64,000 bases of DNA from Larix kaempferi. Taxonomy: Eukaryota; Streptophyta; Pinopsida; Pinales; Pinaceae. Below are positions 48,968 to 58,454 of this stretch, piece by piece. Position numbers and translations under genes: made by a program. The notes under the pieces were generated by a model. That model saw nothing but the letters and a program-made list of their open reading frames with translations. It ran no database searches and had not been told where the DNA came from. The stretch lies in assembly GCA_027924585.1 (NCBI GenBank), contig BSBM01000123.1:12216001-12280000 (forward strand), read 5' to 3'. The first letter of the stretch is position 1. Each line of letters opens with the position of its first letter.

Positions 48968-48976
48968 TTTGGCGCC
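48968..48976 (-). promoter_or_regulatory. E2F-type site upstream of BRCA1
   Basis: TTTGGCGCC fits the WTTSSCSS consensus of E2F/DP factors and lies about 130 bases before the BRCA1 ATG (48837). Plant BRCA1 genes are known E2F/RBR targets, so the position makes sense. One consensus match alone is weak evidence. Confidence 0.45.
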
Positions 48977-49024
48977 TGCATTTGATTATTTTCAAAGGGC
49001 GCCTGCATTCGATTATTTTCAAAG
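48971..49024. repeat. 27-bp tandem duplication in the BRCA1 promoter
   Basis: GGCGCCTGCATTTGATTATT starts at 48971 and recurs at 48998 with one change (TTCGATT). The copy boundary drops the TTT before GGCGCC, so only the outer copy keeps the E2F consensus. Confidence 0.85.
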
Positions 49025-49224
49025 GAGCAAGCTTAAATACTTAAATCACTACACATACTACGAGAAAAAGTTCTTCATGGGGGCGCCCTTCATGGGTTGA
49101 AGATGAGGATTAGGCGGTCAAAGTTTTGCATGTATCTTGAAGTTTTTGAAGTGTTGGTACTTGTATGTACTTTACAAATAATCAAAGTTTTTTATTAGAT
49201 AAGAAGAATGTAATTGATATGTTC

Positions 49225-49240
49225 AAAGTTTTGTATGGTA
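49225..49240. repeat. Target-site duplication of the 49.2-50.7 kb retrocopy, left copy
   Basis: AAAGTTTTGTATGGTA is repeated exactly at 50676-50691. Confidence 0.82.
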
Positions 49241-50675
49241 ATGTTTTGGTTTTTTTTTTTTTTTCAAGTTTCATAGAGTAATTATATTATAATACAAAAA
49301 AATAAGACAAGCTTATAAGAGTCAAATAGTTTGGAAGCCAGCTGTGGCATCTCGTCGAACCATATACCAAACCAAGAGTATTTGACATTCTTCCCAAACA
49401 AGAAAAATCAAAGCCAGCCTGTGAGAGTTTGTTGCCCTTTACAAAAGAAAACCAGACCATGGTAGGAGATTCAATCGTCTGAGGGATTAGTACAAAAGCC
49501 TTGAACGACATTCGACAAGGATAATTCAAACGAAACACAGAGTAGATAACAGTTTCTTGGCCTAAATTCCAAATACCCATTCTAAAGTAAAGACAAAAAC
49601 AGAGTAGAAGTAAGACTCCGGAATTACTTGGGGTTGTTGGTATTCTCTGCGTCCTCGGGCGCTTCTTCCAAAATTGGGCAGCTATAATTCTTGGAGCTTG
49701 AGGTGTTGTTGTCTACTTTCTCTGATAGAAGCGGCTCGGATTTCCTCTGAAGGGAAGGATCCCCCAAGCTCTTCCGCTCAACATGCTTCCGCTTCTTACC
49801 ACTTGTCGAGGCAATGTCTGTCTTGTTGCCAGGTGTGGCAATTTTCTTGCCATGCTGAACATCAAGGTGCTTCTCGGGCTTGGAGACCTGAGAAGCAGCC
49901 TGAGAGGGAGCAGTGTGAGGAACATGGGGTGGGGATGGGGGGGAGGGGAATTGTTCCCCTGTTCAAAATCCTGTGAGAACATAAGTAGTTGGGCAAGCAA
50001 GTTCTTGACCATCCAATAGTGCTTGTGCCAAGTCCTTTCCCGCTGGCTTGTCAACTGTTGAACAACTAGCTCCTCCTCCCAGTCATCTAGGATGGTGCAT
50101 AGTTGCATTAGGATAGAGCTATCATAACCAAAATCAATAGAGCTCCTGTGGCTCCAATTATCTGTGTTTCTTCCACCACAAGAGCAACCTCTTCCTCCAT
50201 GACGCGAGTTGGCTCTAAACTATCGAGACATCTCTACAATCATACCTATGCTTAGTGTATGTCAAAAATGTTGAGGAACGAGAATTGTTCCTAGGACACC
50301 AGGGCCGTGGAAAAACCAGAATTATAAGACAAGAGAGTTCAAACATGCAATGTGCAACCAGCCATCCAGACACAGAGAATAAATACTATATGTGTGTTCC
50401 CTTGCTTTGCCTCCAAAAGCAATGGTAGATCTTGTAATTAATGCTGGAAAATACCTTTTTACCTATCATAACTTCGCACCAAAATTGAATGATTTCCATC
50501 CTACCTCGGCCACCTATGCAGCTCGCTTGGGATTTCAACTTGATTAAGGCCGAGCTCATCAGAGAATGCATGTATTAAATTGCATGGCTCAACGACCGAG
50601 AAGGAGCCAAGTGATGGGAGGTGGCAACTTCACGGTCGGGTGTGTTGTGTCCTTCCTGATCACCTGCATCCGGGG
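49241..50675 (-). pseudogene. Processed retrocopy of an unidentified gene, upstream of BRCA1
   Basis: A 1435-bp segment is flanked by an exact 16-bp duplication and has a poly(A) tail on the minus strand (T15 at 49250-49264). The best coding frame near the 3' end reads SKPEKHLDVQHGKKIATPGN, then KTDIASTSGKKRKHVERKSL and ILEEAPEDAENTNNPK, stopping near 49627. Upstream in another frame is ILMQLCTILDDWEEELVVQQ followed by LTSQRERTWHKHYWMVKNLL (about 50117-50000). A frameshift near 49965, in a C-rich run, separates them. The Lys-rich tail suggests a nuclear protein, but I do not recognise the parent. No promoter is evident; it runs in the same direction as BRCA1. Confidence 0.7.
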
Positions 50676-50691
50676 AAAGTTTTGTATGGTA
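50676..50691. repeat. Target-site duplication of the 49.2-50.7 kb retrocopy, right copy
   Basis: Exact copy of 49225-49240. From here to 51032 nothing recognisable is seen. Confidence 0.82.
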
Positions 50692-51032
50692 CTTAATAAT
50701 AATAATGATAATCTAATTTTAACGTTATGGTCAAATCAGATATCAAATTGGTGTATGAGATTTCTTGTTGGTTTTGGTTGGAATTTGGTAGTTCTACGTT
50801 TTGGACTTTCCTTTGGGTTTTGGTCTAAATTTGGTAATTTATTTTTGTAAAAGCTAAATTTGGAAGTGTGCAAATTGTGTTTTTTAATCCACAAATAGAT
50901 TCAGTACCCCTCAAATACCCCTATGGCACCTAAATTATGCAATTTTCATAGCTAATATATGTGATTCTAAGGTTTTTTACAGATTTCCTACATGACTCCG
51001 AACAAAACTTAGAATATTTATACTACATCCTT

Positions 51033-51165
51033 CCTTGTTTGTTGGACAAGGGACCCTCTCCGTAGCTATTTGATTACTCAAGTTTATGAAGGTGTACATA
51101 CCCTACCCCTCTTTGCATTTGAACATATGACCTCGTAGGAAGAAACACATGTTCTTATCGTAGTT
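51033..51165 (-). mobile_element. tRNA-derived SINE, copy 1 (diverged, 3' part missing)
   Basis: On the minus strand, AAGAACATGTGTTTCTTCCT-type sequence, a GTTCAAAT B-box-like core, GGTATGTACACC and TTGTCCAACAAACAA occur in the same order as in copies 2-4. The CCAAATTGGTGTATG tail of the family is not present. Confidence 0.65.
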
Positions 51166-51995
51166 ATTTTGACTTTATCTAAATATAAATTTTATCATTA
51201 TAAAAGTTTTGTTTTATTTAAACATCAATATTGCACAACTTTTTCTGTACATTTCAAGATATTTATCATAGAAAGTTAATTAGTGGGCATACACTTGTTT
51301 TTTACATAAATTATTCTCTATATTCAAGAATGCAAGAAGTCATAATTTTCCCTAATTAATGGGAACTTTGACCATAAGAATTTGTTATTAGGAGTTTTGG
51401 CATGTGAATTTGAAAAAAATGAGCTAATTAAAACAAAATTTTACCTTATCAAAAAAATATGAACTCATAAAAAAATTAATTAATTTGCTGACTTATTATC
51501 TTATGCCATCGTCTAAATGTTTTAGCAATTTGTCATTTTCTAGCCACTCAAAATAACGAGAAGGGAAACTGGTTTTTGTAGCGACATTAATCGTTTTGGA
51601 TTGATGGAATTGCATATGTCAGATGTTAACATTGCATAATATAATCGCATCAGGGTATTGAATTAATTTCTACTTTAAAAAATCAACAATCTCATCATTC
51701 CAAATTGTAATTTTAGCAAAGTTGCAGAGTCAGATTCCACTAATGGCAAACCAAAAAAGGTTCAAATTCATATAACGTTTAGCCTTCTTCATTAACTCAG
51801 TCCATTTAACATCAACGATTTTATAATATCCACCTTTATGATCACAAATTTTAATGTTAAATGGCAATATATTGGAATCCAAATATTTCTCAAGATTTAT
51901 ATCAAAGTTAAACTAAATCAGAGAAATCCGAAATCATACAAGCACTCAAATGACAAATAAAAGGGAACCAAGAGGGGACATTATCCATAATCTTA

Positions 51996-52424
51996 TTAAT
52001 GTCTCTTCTTTGCTTCTAAAAAATCCCGAATATCACACACAAATAGTAAATCTACTTCAATTGATTCTAAGGCTCTCATTTTTAGAGAACCTTTCCTCCT
52101 CAAGCATAAAGCTTGAGTGAGTTTCCCTCTACCCAACTCCCCCTCGATGCTAGACAAGGGCCTTGTTCCACATTGTGTGGAGAGGGTTGCCTTAGCACCA
52201 ACCTCTAAGCTCAATCCATTGGTTGTTAAAGAAGAGTAGTATGGGCTTGTTAATGGAATGACCTCCAAGTTCAACAACATATGCCTCTCCTTAAAGAGGC
52301 TCCATGCATGGATATAAACAATCTTGGGATCTTGTTTGGAGAAGATAATCGTTATTTGTCTATATGCACAAGGTTTTCCCACTCCATAGTTCATTTCCCA
52401 ATGGGATAAAGCAAAGGTAGCCAA
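51996..52424 (-). CDS. Unrecognised 142-residue open frame
   Basis: I do not recognise it. The frame from 52424 (LSHWEMNYGVGKPCAYRQ) to the stop at 51996 is long for this AT-rich region and has mixed composition, with RKGSLKMRALESIEVDLLFV near the end. Another coding-like piece (SWFPFICHLSACMISDFSDL) follows near 51970-51910 after a stop. There is no neighbour to suggest a role; it may be a TE remnant. From 51171 to 51995 nothing else is clear. Confidence 0.2.
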   Translation of the reverse strand: MATFALSHWEMNYGVGKPCAYRQITIIFSKQDPKIVYIHAWSLFKERHMLLNLEVIPLTSPYYSSLTTNGLSLEVGAKATLSTQCGTRPLSSIEGELGRGKLTQALCLRRKGSLKMRALESIEVDLLFVCDIRDFLEAKKRH

Positions 52425-52759
52425 TAAAGGGCTCTAATTTCTTGATAGTTTTTATTATTTTTAAAACAATGGTAGCATAGCTTCAGCTTGTACACAAAAG
52501 CTTTGATAATGACCCAAATATAGATGATAAGCTTGCCTCATATCCCTTTGGAATATTAAAGTTTTATGACTTTAATGATTATTGGAAGTTATTTAAGTAT
52601 TTTACCTTTGTCATTTTTTAGAATTAATAAATTTACACAACCTATTCCAAAATATGTATATATAGATATGAGCAAAGGTCTACATCAACACATTGTATTG
52701 AAAAATATGATTTACATTTAATTCAGCTCCTAGATTACAAACATATTATCTTTCATTTT

Positions 52760-52960
52760 ACACTTATTTTCATTATGATAATATAATAACTTCAAATCCA
52801 ATGCAAAATCTTCTCATGTTGTCTTTCAATTTACACTGATGATATTATCTTTCATTTTACACTGATGATATTATCTTTCATTTTACACTTATTTTCATTA
52901 TGATAATATAATAACTTCAAATCCAATGCAAAATCTTCTCATGTTGTATTTCAATTTACA
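52760..52960 (+). repeat. 125-bp duplication with inner 26-bp tandem repeats
   Basis: ACACTTATTTTCATTATGAT begins near 52760 and recurs near 52885. In between, a unit containing ACTGATGATATTATCTTTCA is repeated in tandem at a 26-bp period. Confidence 0.8.
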
Positions 52961-52999
52961 CTTATTTTCATCAGGTCCAAAGGCAAAATCTTCTCCAAC

Positions 53000-53870
53000 C
53001 AGGAAAACTTAAAAAACCATCTTAATTAAAAATTGAACTATTGAGTAGATCCATGGGATGCAAGTTGGTGCTCTTTTAACCACTATTGAATGTTTAATTT
53101 ATTATTATAATTATATACTTCCTAATCGTATGCCACTTTACATATCCTTGCTCAACACTTTTTAAGGTATCACAAAATAAAGGTGTGGCAGTCGAGAGAT
53201 TAAAATGGTTTGATCTCGATCGTTGATTTTCTTAGAAAATTAATGGATGAGATTCCTTTTCTAAAGTGACAAGGATCGTCATCTCGATCGTTGATATTCG
53301 TTTCAATCAACGATTAAAATAACATTCGAATACCCTACGCAAATAAAGGGAAGTTTTATTATTAGTTTATCTCATTTCTTCCTTATCAAGTTATCCCCTT
53401 CAGGTTTTCCCTCTTTCGTTCAAGGACGTACCTCTCACGAGTGAGTGACTCCTTTAAACAAGATAACTTTAGTTTTTTATTGAATTAAAATTATATGGTG
53501 GTAGACTGAATCAATATATATTTATAATGATAAACTAATTATTTTATAGCAATATATATAATTAAACTAATTATTTTATAGCAATACATATAATTAAACT
53601 AATTATTTTATAAATGTAAATTTCATTAATTTTACTTTTTATTAAAAAAATTATGAGTAATATAAATTATTTGTATATAATTTTAATATAAAGTAAATAA
53701 ATCATTAAGATAAGTAAAAGTTAATCAATACTAAGCTTATGCTAAAATATTTTATGGCTATATACAATGCTAACTTAAAGTCGATGGCCTAATGAGTCAT
53801 AAGTATAATAAACACAAAATTTAGCGTAAGTAAAAGTAAATAAAAATTAAAAATAATGATAATAATTATC
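53000..53870. other. AT-rich stretch without recognisable genes
   Basis: It contains a 32-bp tandem repeat (53531-53611, about 2.6 copies of TAAACTAATTATTTTATAGC plus spacer). No coding pattern is visible. Confidence 0.6.
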
Positions 53871-54050
53871 TTTTTTAAGGCCACAGTCAAGCTAGACACC
53901 AATTTGGTGTATGAGACGTCTTTGTTGTGGGACAAGCGATCCCTCTCTATGCAGCAATGTAACTGCTAAAGTCTATAGAGTTGCCTCGAGATTTGAACCT
54001 ATGACCTCTTAGGAGGAAACACATGTTCTTAACCGTTAGGCCCACTTAGA
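53871..54050 (-). mobile_element. tRNA-derived SINE, copy 2
   Basis: Minus-strand sequence opens AAGTGGGCCTAACGGTTAAG (A-box region). It has a B box, GGTTCAAATC, about 40 bases on, then GACTTTAGCAGTTACATTG, CTTGTCCCACAA, CACCAAATTGGTGT and ends CCTTAAAAAAG. Confidence 0.8.
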
Positions 54051-54433
54051 GTGGATCCCAACTAATAATTTGGAGATTGACATATATCAATTACATAGAC
54101 TATCAATCATTGGTAGGGCCTAAGGGCTTCCGCCCTTGAAACATGGTTAACCCAATGTCGACAACTATTAATGTGGATTTATACAAGCCTAAACACTAGG
54201 AAGAGTAATCTACCTTACTTCAAGGGAATAGTCTTCAATACCAATTAGAGGGAGTAAACTTAAGATTAATCAAATAAATCAAGATGTCCCCTATACACAG
54301 ACAATGTCTTATTTAATGAGTGAAAGAAAGCAAAGAAGAAGAGTGAAACAAATGTGCGATAAATATTGTGACTTATTTAATGAGTGAAATAAGTAGGTAG
54401 AAAGAAGAATAGAGTAATTGTTACGTAGGTACA

Positions 54434-54629
54434 GCGTGAGTGTGCCTAATGGTTAAGAACATGGGTTTCCTCCTAGGAGGTCATATGTTCAAATCCAGAG
54501 GGGGGTTGGATATGTACACCTTTGTAGACTTTAGCAGCTACATTGTTGCGCAGAGGGGGGTCCCTTGTCCCACAAACAAGGGGGTCTCATACACCAAATT
54601 GGTGTATGGCTTGGTTACGACCTTAAAAA
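54434..54629 (+). mobile_element. tRNA-derived SINE, copy 3
   Basis: Same order as copy 2 on the plus strand: GTGCCTAATGGTTAAGAACA, GTTCAAATCC, GTACACCTTTGTAGACTTTA, TTGTCCCACAAACAAG, ACACCAAATTGGTGTATGG, CGACCTTAAAAA. Confidence 0.82.
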
Positions 54630-54652
54630 TATATTCTTATTATTAGTACAAC

Positions 54653-54847
54653 TCGAGTGGGCCTAACAGTTAAGAACATGTGTTTCCTCGTAGAATGTTA
54701 TAGGTTCAAATTTGGAGTGGGGTAGGGTATGTACACCTCTTTAGACTTTGGTAGTTAAATTGATGCGTAGAGGGGGTGCCTTGTCCCACAAACAATGAGA
54801 TCTCATACAACAAATTGATGTGTGTCTTGGTTGTTACCTTAAAAAAA
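54653..54847 (+). mobile_element. tRNA-derived SINE, copy 4
   Basis: GAGTGGGCCTAACAGTTAAG opens the copy, followed by GGTTCAAAT, GTATGTACACCTC, CTTGTCCCACAAACAA, and a tail ending TACCTTAAAAAAA. It stands directly behind copy 3 in the same direction, with about 20 bp between them. Confidence 0.82.
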
Positions 54848-55002
54848 TATATTATTATATCCTTCTAAAACTTCGAACAAATATAAATAGCACCAATTTT
54901 ATTAAATTTGATTTTTTTTATTAAAATCCTTTTTGACAACGAGTCAAATTAGAATTTAATAATGTCATGGATCTAATTGCATTAGTATTAATATTGGATT
55001 AC

Positions 55003-55024
55003 AATTGTATCAACCGAATTATCA
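55003..55024. repeat. Target-site duplication of the 55.0-56.5 kb LINE, left copy
   Basis: A 22-bp stretch starting AATTGTATCAACCGAA recurs at 56515-56536 with one mismatch. Confidence 0.8.
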
Positions 55025-56514
55025 CGAGTGGCTGGTGCGGGAGGGATCATCTTTGATCCAGGAGGAAAAATAGTCCATTCTTTCGCATGGGGGCTTGGAA
55101 CCAAAACAAATAATGAAGCGGAATGGTTAGCTCTTCTACTTGGATTAGAATTAGTCTCAACATTGAAAATCCCAAGTTTGATGGTCATTGGGGATTCAAG
55201 GTAGGTAATTCATAAGATGAGGCAAGGATATGTAGTAGGCTCCTCTAGATGTGGGAGGATTCATGAATGGATATTGCTTCTCAACAAGCCTTCTACCATA
55301 AGTTATTTTCATGTGAGAAGAGTAAACAATGGGTTAGTGGACAAGCTTGCTAACCAAGGAGCATGAAATAAGATAGGAATTGTGGTTTATGGCAACAATA
55401 ATATTGTGAGCAAATGCGTCCCTTAAAAAATCTTTGCAAAGTATTTTTTTTGGAAAAACAAATTGAAGATCAAGAATCTCGCTAGGAGGATGGGGTTGTC
55501 CTCCTCTTACTCTTCGTGGGGGGGGACACTTCGACATATGCATGATGGGGTCAGCTTCTCTCAATACGAAAGGACGAAGTCTCGAGAAGGCATTAAATTT
55601 TATGAACCAGAGGTATTTTCTCCACTCCCTAGGCAGGCTCTCACATACGATTTTAATTGTGCTTCATTGGGAGCAATGAAGAGCTTTAAGGAGGATGAAT
55701 TGGGATAGTGTTTTAACAAGCCAGTGGAGGATTCGGGAATGAGAGAGCATTGGGAGGATAACTCTGCGCAGCGGGCGTATTGTGAGATTTTACAGAACCT
55801 TTCCCTTGGAAATTATGACGCAATGGTCCATTGCTTTTCTCAGGAGTGCAAAGAGAAGTCATTAGGCTCTTCTTCAACGATTTATGTGGCAGAAATGGCG
55901 AACTGGTATGAAGTTTTTGCTTATGTAAGGGGAAGTATGGAGGACTTCAAGAAGCATTTAAGAAAGGTTTACGAATCTGTGTGCAGAGGTACTTAGGAAA
56001 CCACTGTTGTCTCGAAGGATGTCAAGTACATTTCAGTTCAACTTACCTATTTGGAATCCATAATTGAAGACCTGAAAGGAAATATGAGAGAGTTGTTGGG
56101 TACAGTTGATGAGATAAAGGAGGAAATTTAAAAGATGGCCAAGATGAACCAGTGCAGCTACTATCAGGAGTCTCCCTTTGAAGAGGTTCGTCCAATGGAA
56201 GAAGTCTCGGTCATCCATCCTGTGTATGGATTCTTAGGCAAGAAAGTATAGCTGAATCGTACCTCCTTATGCAGCTTGCTTGAATGTTTTTTTGCAAGTT
56301 TTTGTGCAATCAGTTTGTAAGGGTTTATCCCTCCCATTTCTCGGTACAGACTGGAAATCTTGTGAGGAAATTTTGTAAGTTCACAGGAAGACTTTGTTAT
56401 AAGGTATTTGCCTCAAGTAGTTCTAGATTACATACTGCAACTTCCTTTTGTATATGGATAGTTGTGCACAATTTTTTTTTAATATATATAAATTTCCAAT
56501 TTCTATTAAAAGAA
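55025..56514 (+). mobile_element. 5'-truncated LINE: RNase H plus unrecognised C-terminal region
   Basis: It is flanked by the 22-bp duplication and ends in AAAAGAAA before the right copy. It opens inside RNase H: GAGGIIFDPGGKIVHSFAWG near 55035, NNEAEWLALLLGLELV near 55110 (the catalytic Glu region), VIGDSR near 55185 (catalytic Asp), and NGLVDKLANQGA near 55330. After that comes a further coding-like region of about 290 codons to 56250: GIKFYEPEVFSPLPRQAL near 55590, REHWEDNSAQRAYCEILQNL near 55740, EMANWYEVFAYVRGSMEDFK near 55890, then a helix-rich stretch near 56040-56130 with YLESIIEDLKGNMRELLGTV. I do not recognise this extra part. A few stops interrupt it. Confidence 0.72.
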
Positions 56515-56536
56515 AATTGTATCAATCGAATTATCA
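56515..56536. repeat. Target-site duplication of the 55.0-56.5 kb LINE, right copy
   Basis: Partner of 55003-55024 (one C/T difference). Confidence 0.8.
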
Positions 56537-56728
56537 TTTTTTTCATATATGTTTAATTAAAAAGAGCAAGCCCGACGCTTCTTGAATTTGATCATTGATT
56601 TTTTATTTAGACAAAATCTTAAAGTCTTTTTCTAACAATAAAAATTTTTAAACACTTTTATTAACCATATAGATATAGGCACTCTTACATGAACATAAAA
56701 TATTTATAGAAAAATAAAAAGAGAAATT

Positions 56729-56729
<1 letters not shown>

Positions 56730-56762
<33 letters not shown>
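56730..56762. repeat. (AT)n microsatellite
   Basis: Sixteen AT dinucleotides at the start of a LINE ORF1 fragment. Confidence 0.95.
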
Positions 56763-56764
<2 letters not shown>

Positions 56765-57194
56765 CAAGTAGGTTATCGAGGATCTGGAGCTTATGCGGGA
56801 TCAAGGGCTCTATTGTTACTTATGTGGGTTGAAGCGACCACTTCCCAAACCTCAACTTTGGCTCGACGAGGTTTGGGGTAAACTTTTTCTTGGTAAGATC
56901 AAAATCTCCCCTTTCAAGAGCGGTTTATTTTCTTTCATTTTTTAGCAGTAGAAGGCTCAGGATGCAATACTCCTAAATGGCCCTCGGTGCTATGGTGAAG
57001 TTTGCTTGATTATCTTGGCATGCATTGAACATTTTGACTTTGCGATGGCATTTTGTGACTTGCAAATGTTAAGGATTCGCTTGGAGGGGTTACCTCCTCA
57101 TTTTATATGTGAGAAGGTTTTGCAGTTCATTAGTGATAGTATTGTGGAGTACTAGTGTACCTCTTTGCAAACCCTTGCCAGAGACAGTGCTCCT
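56763..57194 (+). mobile_element. LINE ORF1 fragment (DUF4283-like)
   Basis: Plus-strand reading gives KRPLPKPQLWLDEVWGKLFL near 56835-56890 followed by GKIKISPFKSGLFSF, the typical LW-x-x-W-WG-K start of plant LINE ORF1. LRIRLEGLPPHFICEKVLQF near 57070-57125 corresponds to the W-x-R-L-P-x-LP block. Two stops occur near 56945. The copia element at 57195 cuts the fragment, with its CTCCT duplication at 57190-57194. Confidence 0.7.
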
Positions 57195-58331
57195 TGTTAG
57201 TTTTGTACCTAGGGAAGTGCTCCCCAAGTGACTTTTGCATAAAGTCACTTAGAAGGGGGAAAAATGTGACCGTCACATTAAATGACTTAGTAAAAGCATT
57301 TAATGAGACTTTATAAACTCAAAGTCACTTTTTGATAAATTTAAGTGGGTGAGGGAAATTAATATTTATGAGAAATAAATGGAGCATTTAATTTCCACCG
57401 TTGATCTAAATCTATCTCATCCATTGGATTTAGAAAACCTTAAGGTTTGAACAAAAAGCATTGAGGGAGGCATTTGACATTCACTTTTGAGAGATTCAAG
57501 TGAAGAGAAGAGAAGAGAAGAGAGAGCAGCACGATTTCCAAGGAGAGGTTTTCCAGCACAGGAATCAAGGAGGGTTCCAGCATTTATTATAAGCACATTT
57601 CCCAAGGCATCCGTACAGTCGTACTTCCTACACAGTATTCGAGGCGTCTGTACAATCGTACTTTCTGCACAGTTTTTGAGGTGTCAGTACAGCCATACTT
57701 TCTGCACAATTTTCGAGGCGGCCATACAGCCATACATTCTACACAGTTTTCGAGGCGGTCGTACAGTCGTACTTTCTGCACAGTTTTTTAGGTGTACGTA
57801 TAGTTGTACTTTTTTGCACCATTTTTTAAGCGTCTGTACAGTCCGTACAGTCATACTTTATGCACAGTTTTCGAGGTACTCCTGCTGCACGAATTTGAAG
57901 AAAGTTGGCACAGCTTTCGAGGTTCTATTTTGGCACAGAAATCGAGACAGTTGGTTCAGTTTTGAGTTGCAGGTTGGCATAGAAATCAAGGTAGATGTCT
58001 GGGTGACTTTGGGTGGTTGAGATAAGTACATCTTTGACTGAAAAATTATTGTACTGAATTTTTTGCTGAAGAAATAAATCTCTCTCTCTCTCTGACCGGT
58101 TTTCCCCGTGGGGATTTTTCCAGGGCTTATTTGGCCAAAAATTTATGAGTCTGAAATTTTTATGGCGTGCATGTTAAATTTAATTTTCTACCTGTTAATG
58201 TGAATTTACAGCGTGTTTATTGTTCTAAAAATTTCATAAGTAATTTCCAGCCAATGCAAAACTGGCTGGGGATGAAAAACACTGAAAACTTGGCATAAAC
58301 TAGCAAGTTTCAAATACACAAAAAATTTACA
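57195..58331 (+). repeat. 5' LTR of the copia element (1137 bp)
   Basis: TGTTAG...TTTACA. A TATA-like TTTATAAACTC lies near 57310. The internal minisatellite occupies about 57604-57880, and a (CT)n run lies near 58078-58098. It is about 200 bp shorter than the 3' LTR. Confidence 0.9.
57604..57880 (+). repeat. LTR minisatellite, about 7 copies of a ~37-bp unit
   Basis: Each unit follows the pattern GTACAGTCGTACTTTCTGCA then CAGTTTTCGAG and a variable GCGTC-type spacer. One unit carries an extra internal GTACAGTCC. The long plus-strand open frame across it is a product of the repeat, not a gene. Confidence 0.9.
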
Positions 58332-58349
58332 TGGTATTAGAGCTTGGGG
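58332..58349 (+). other. Primer binding site of the copia element
   Basis: TGGTATTAGAGCTTGGGG directly follows the 5' LTR. It matches the complement of initiator tRNA-Met with one change (TGGTATCAGAGC). Confidence 0.88.
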
Positions 58350-58454
58350 GCAGAAAACAGTAGTATTTTGCAGACACACGGAAATTTCCGGAACTCAGTA
58401 AATTCAAAAATTTTCTTCTGTTAGTGAACATCACTTTGTTGAGTTGGCTGAAAG

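Noticed and set aside
57487-58020. 177-codon plus-strand open frame
   Set aside because: It is a translation through the LTR minisatellite; the periodic residues come from the 37-bp repeat and the frame has no start context or homologue.
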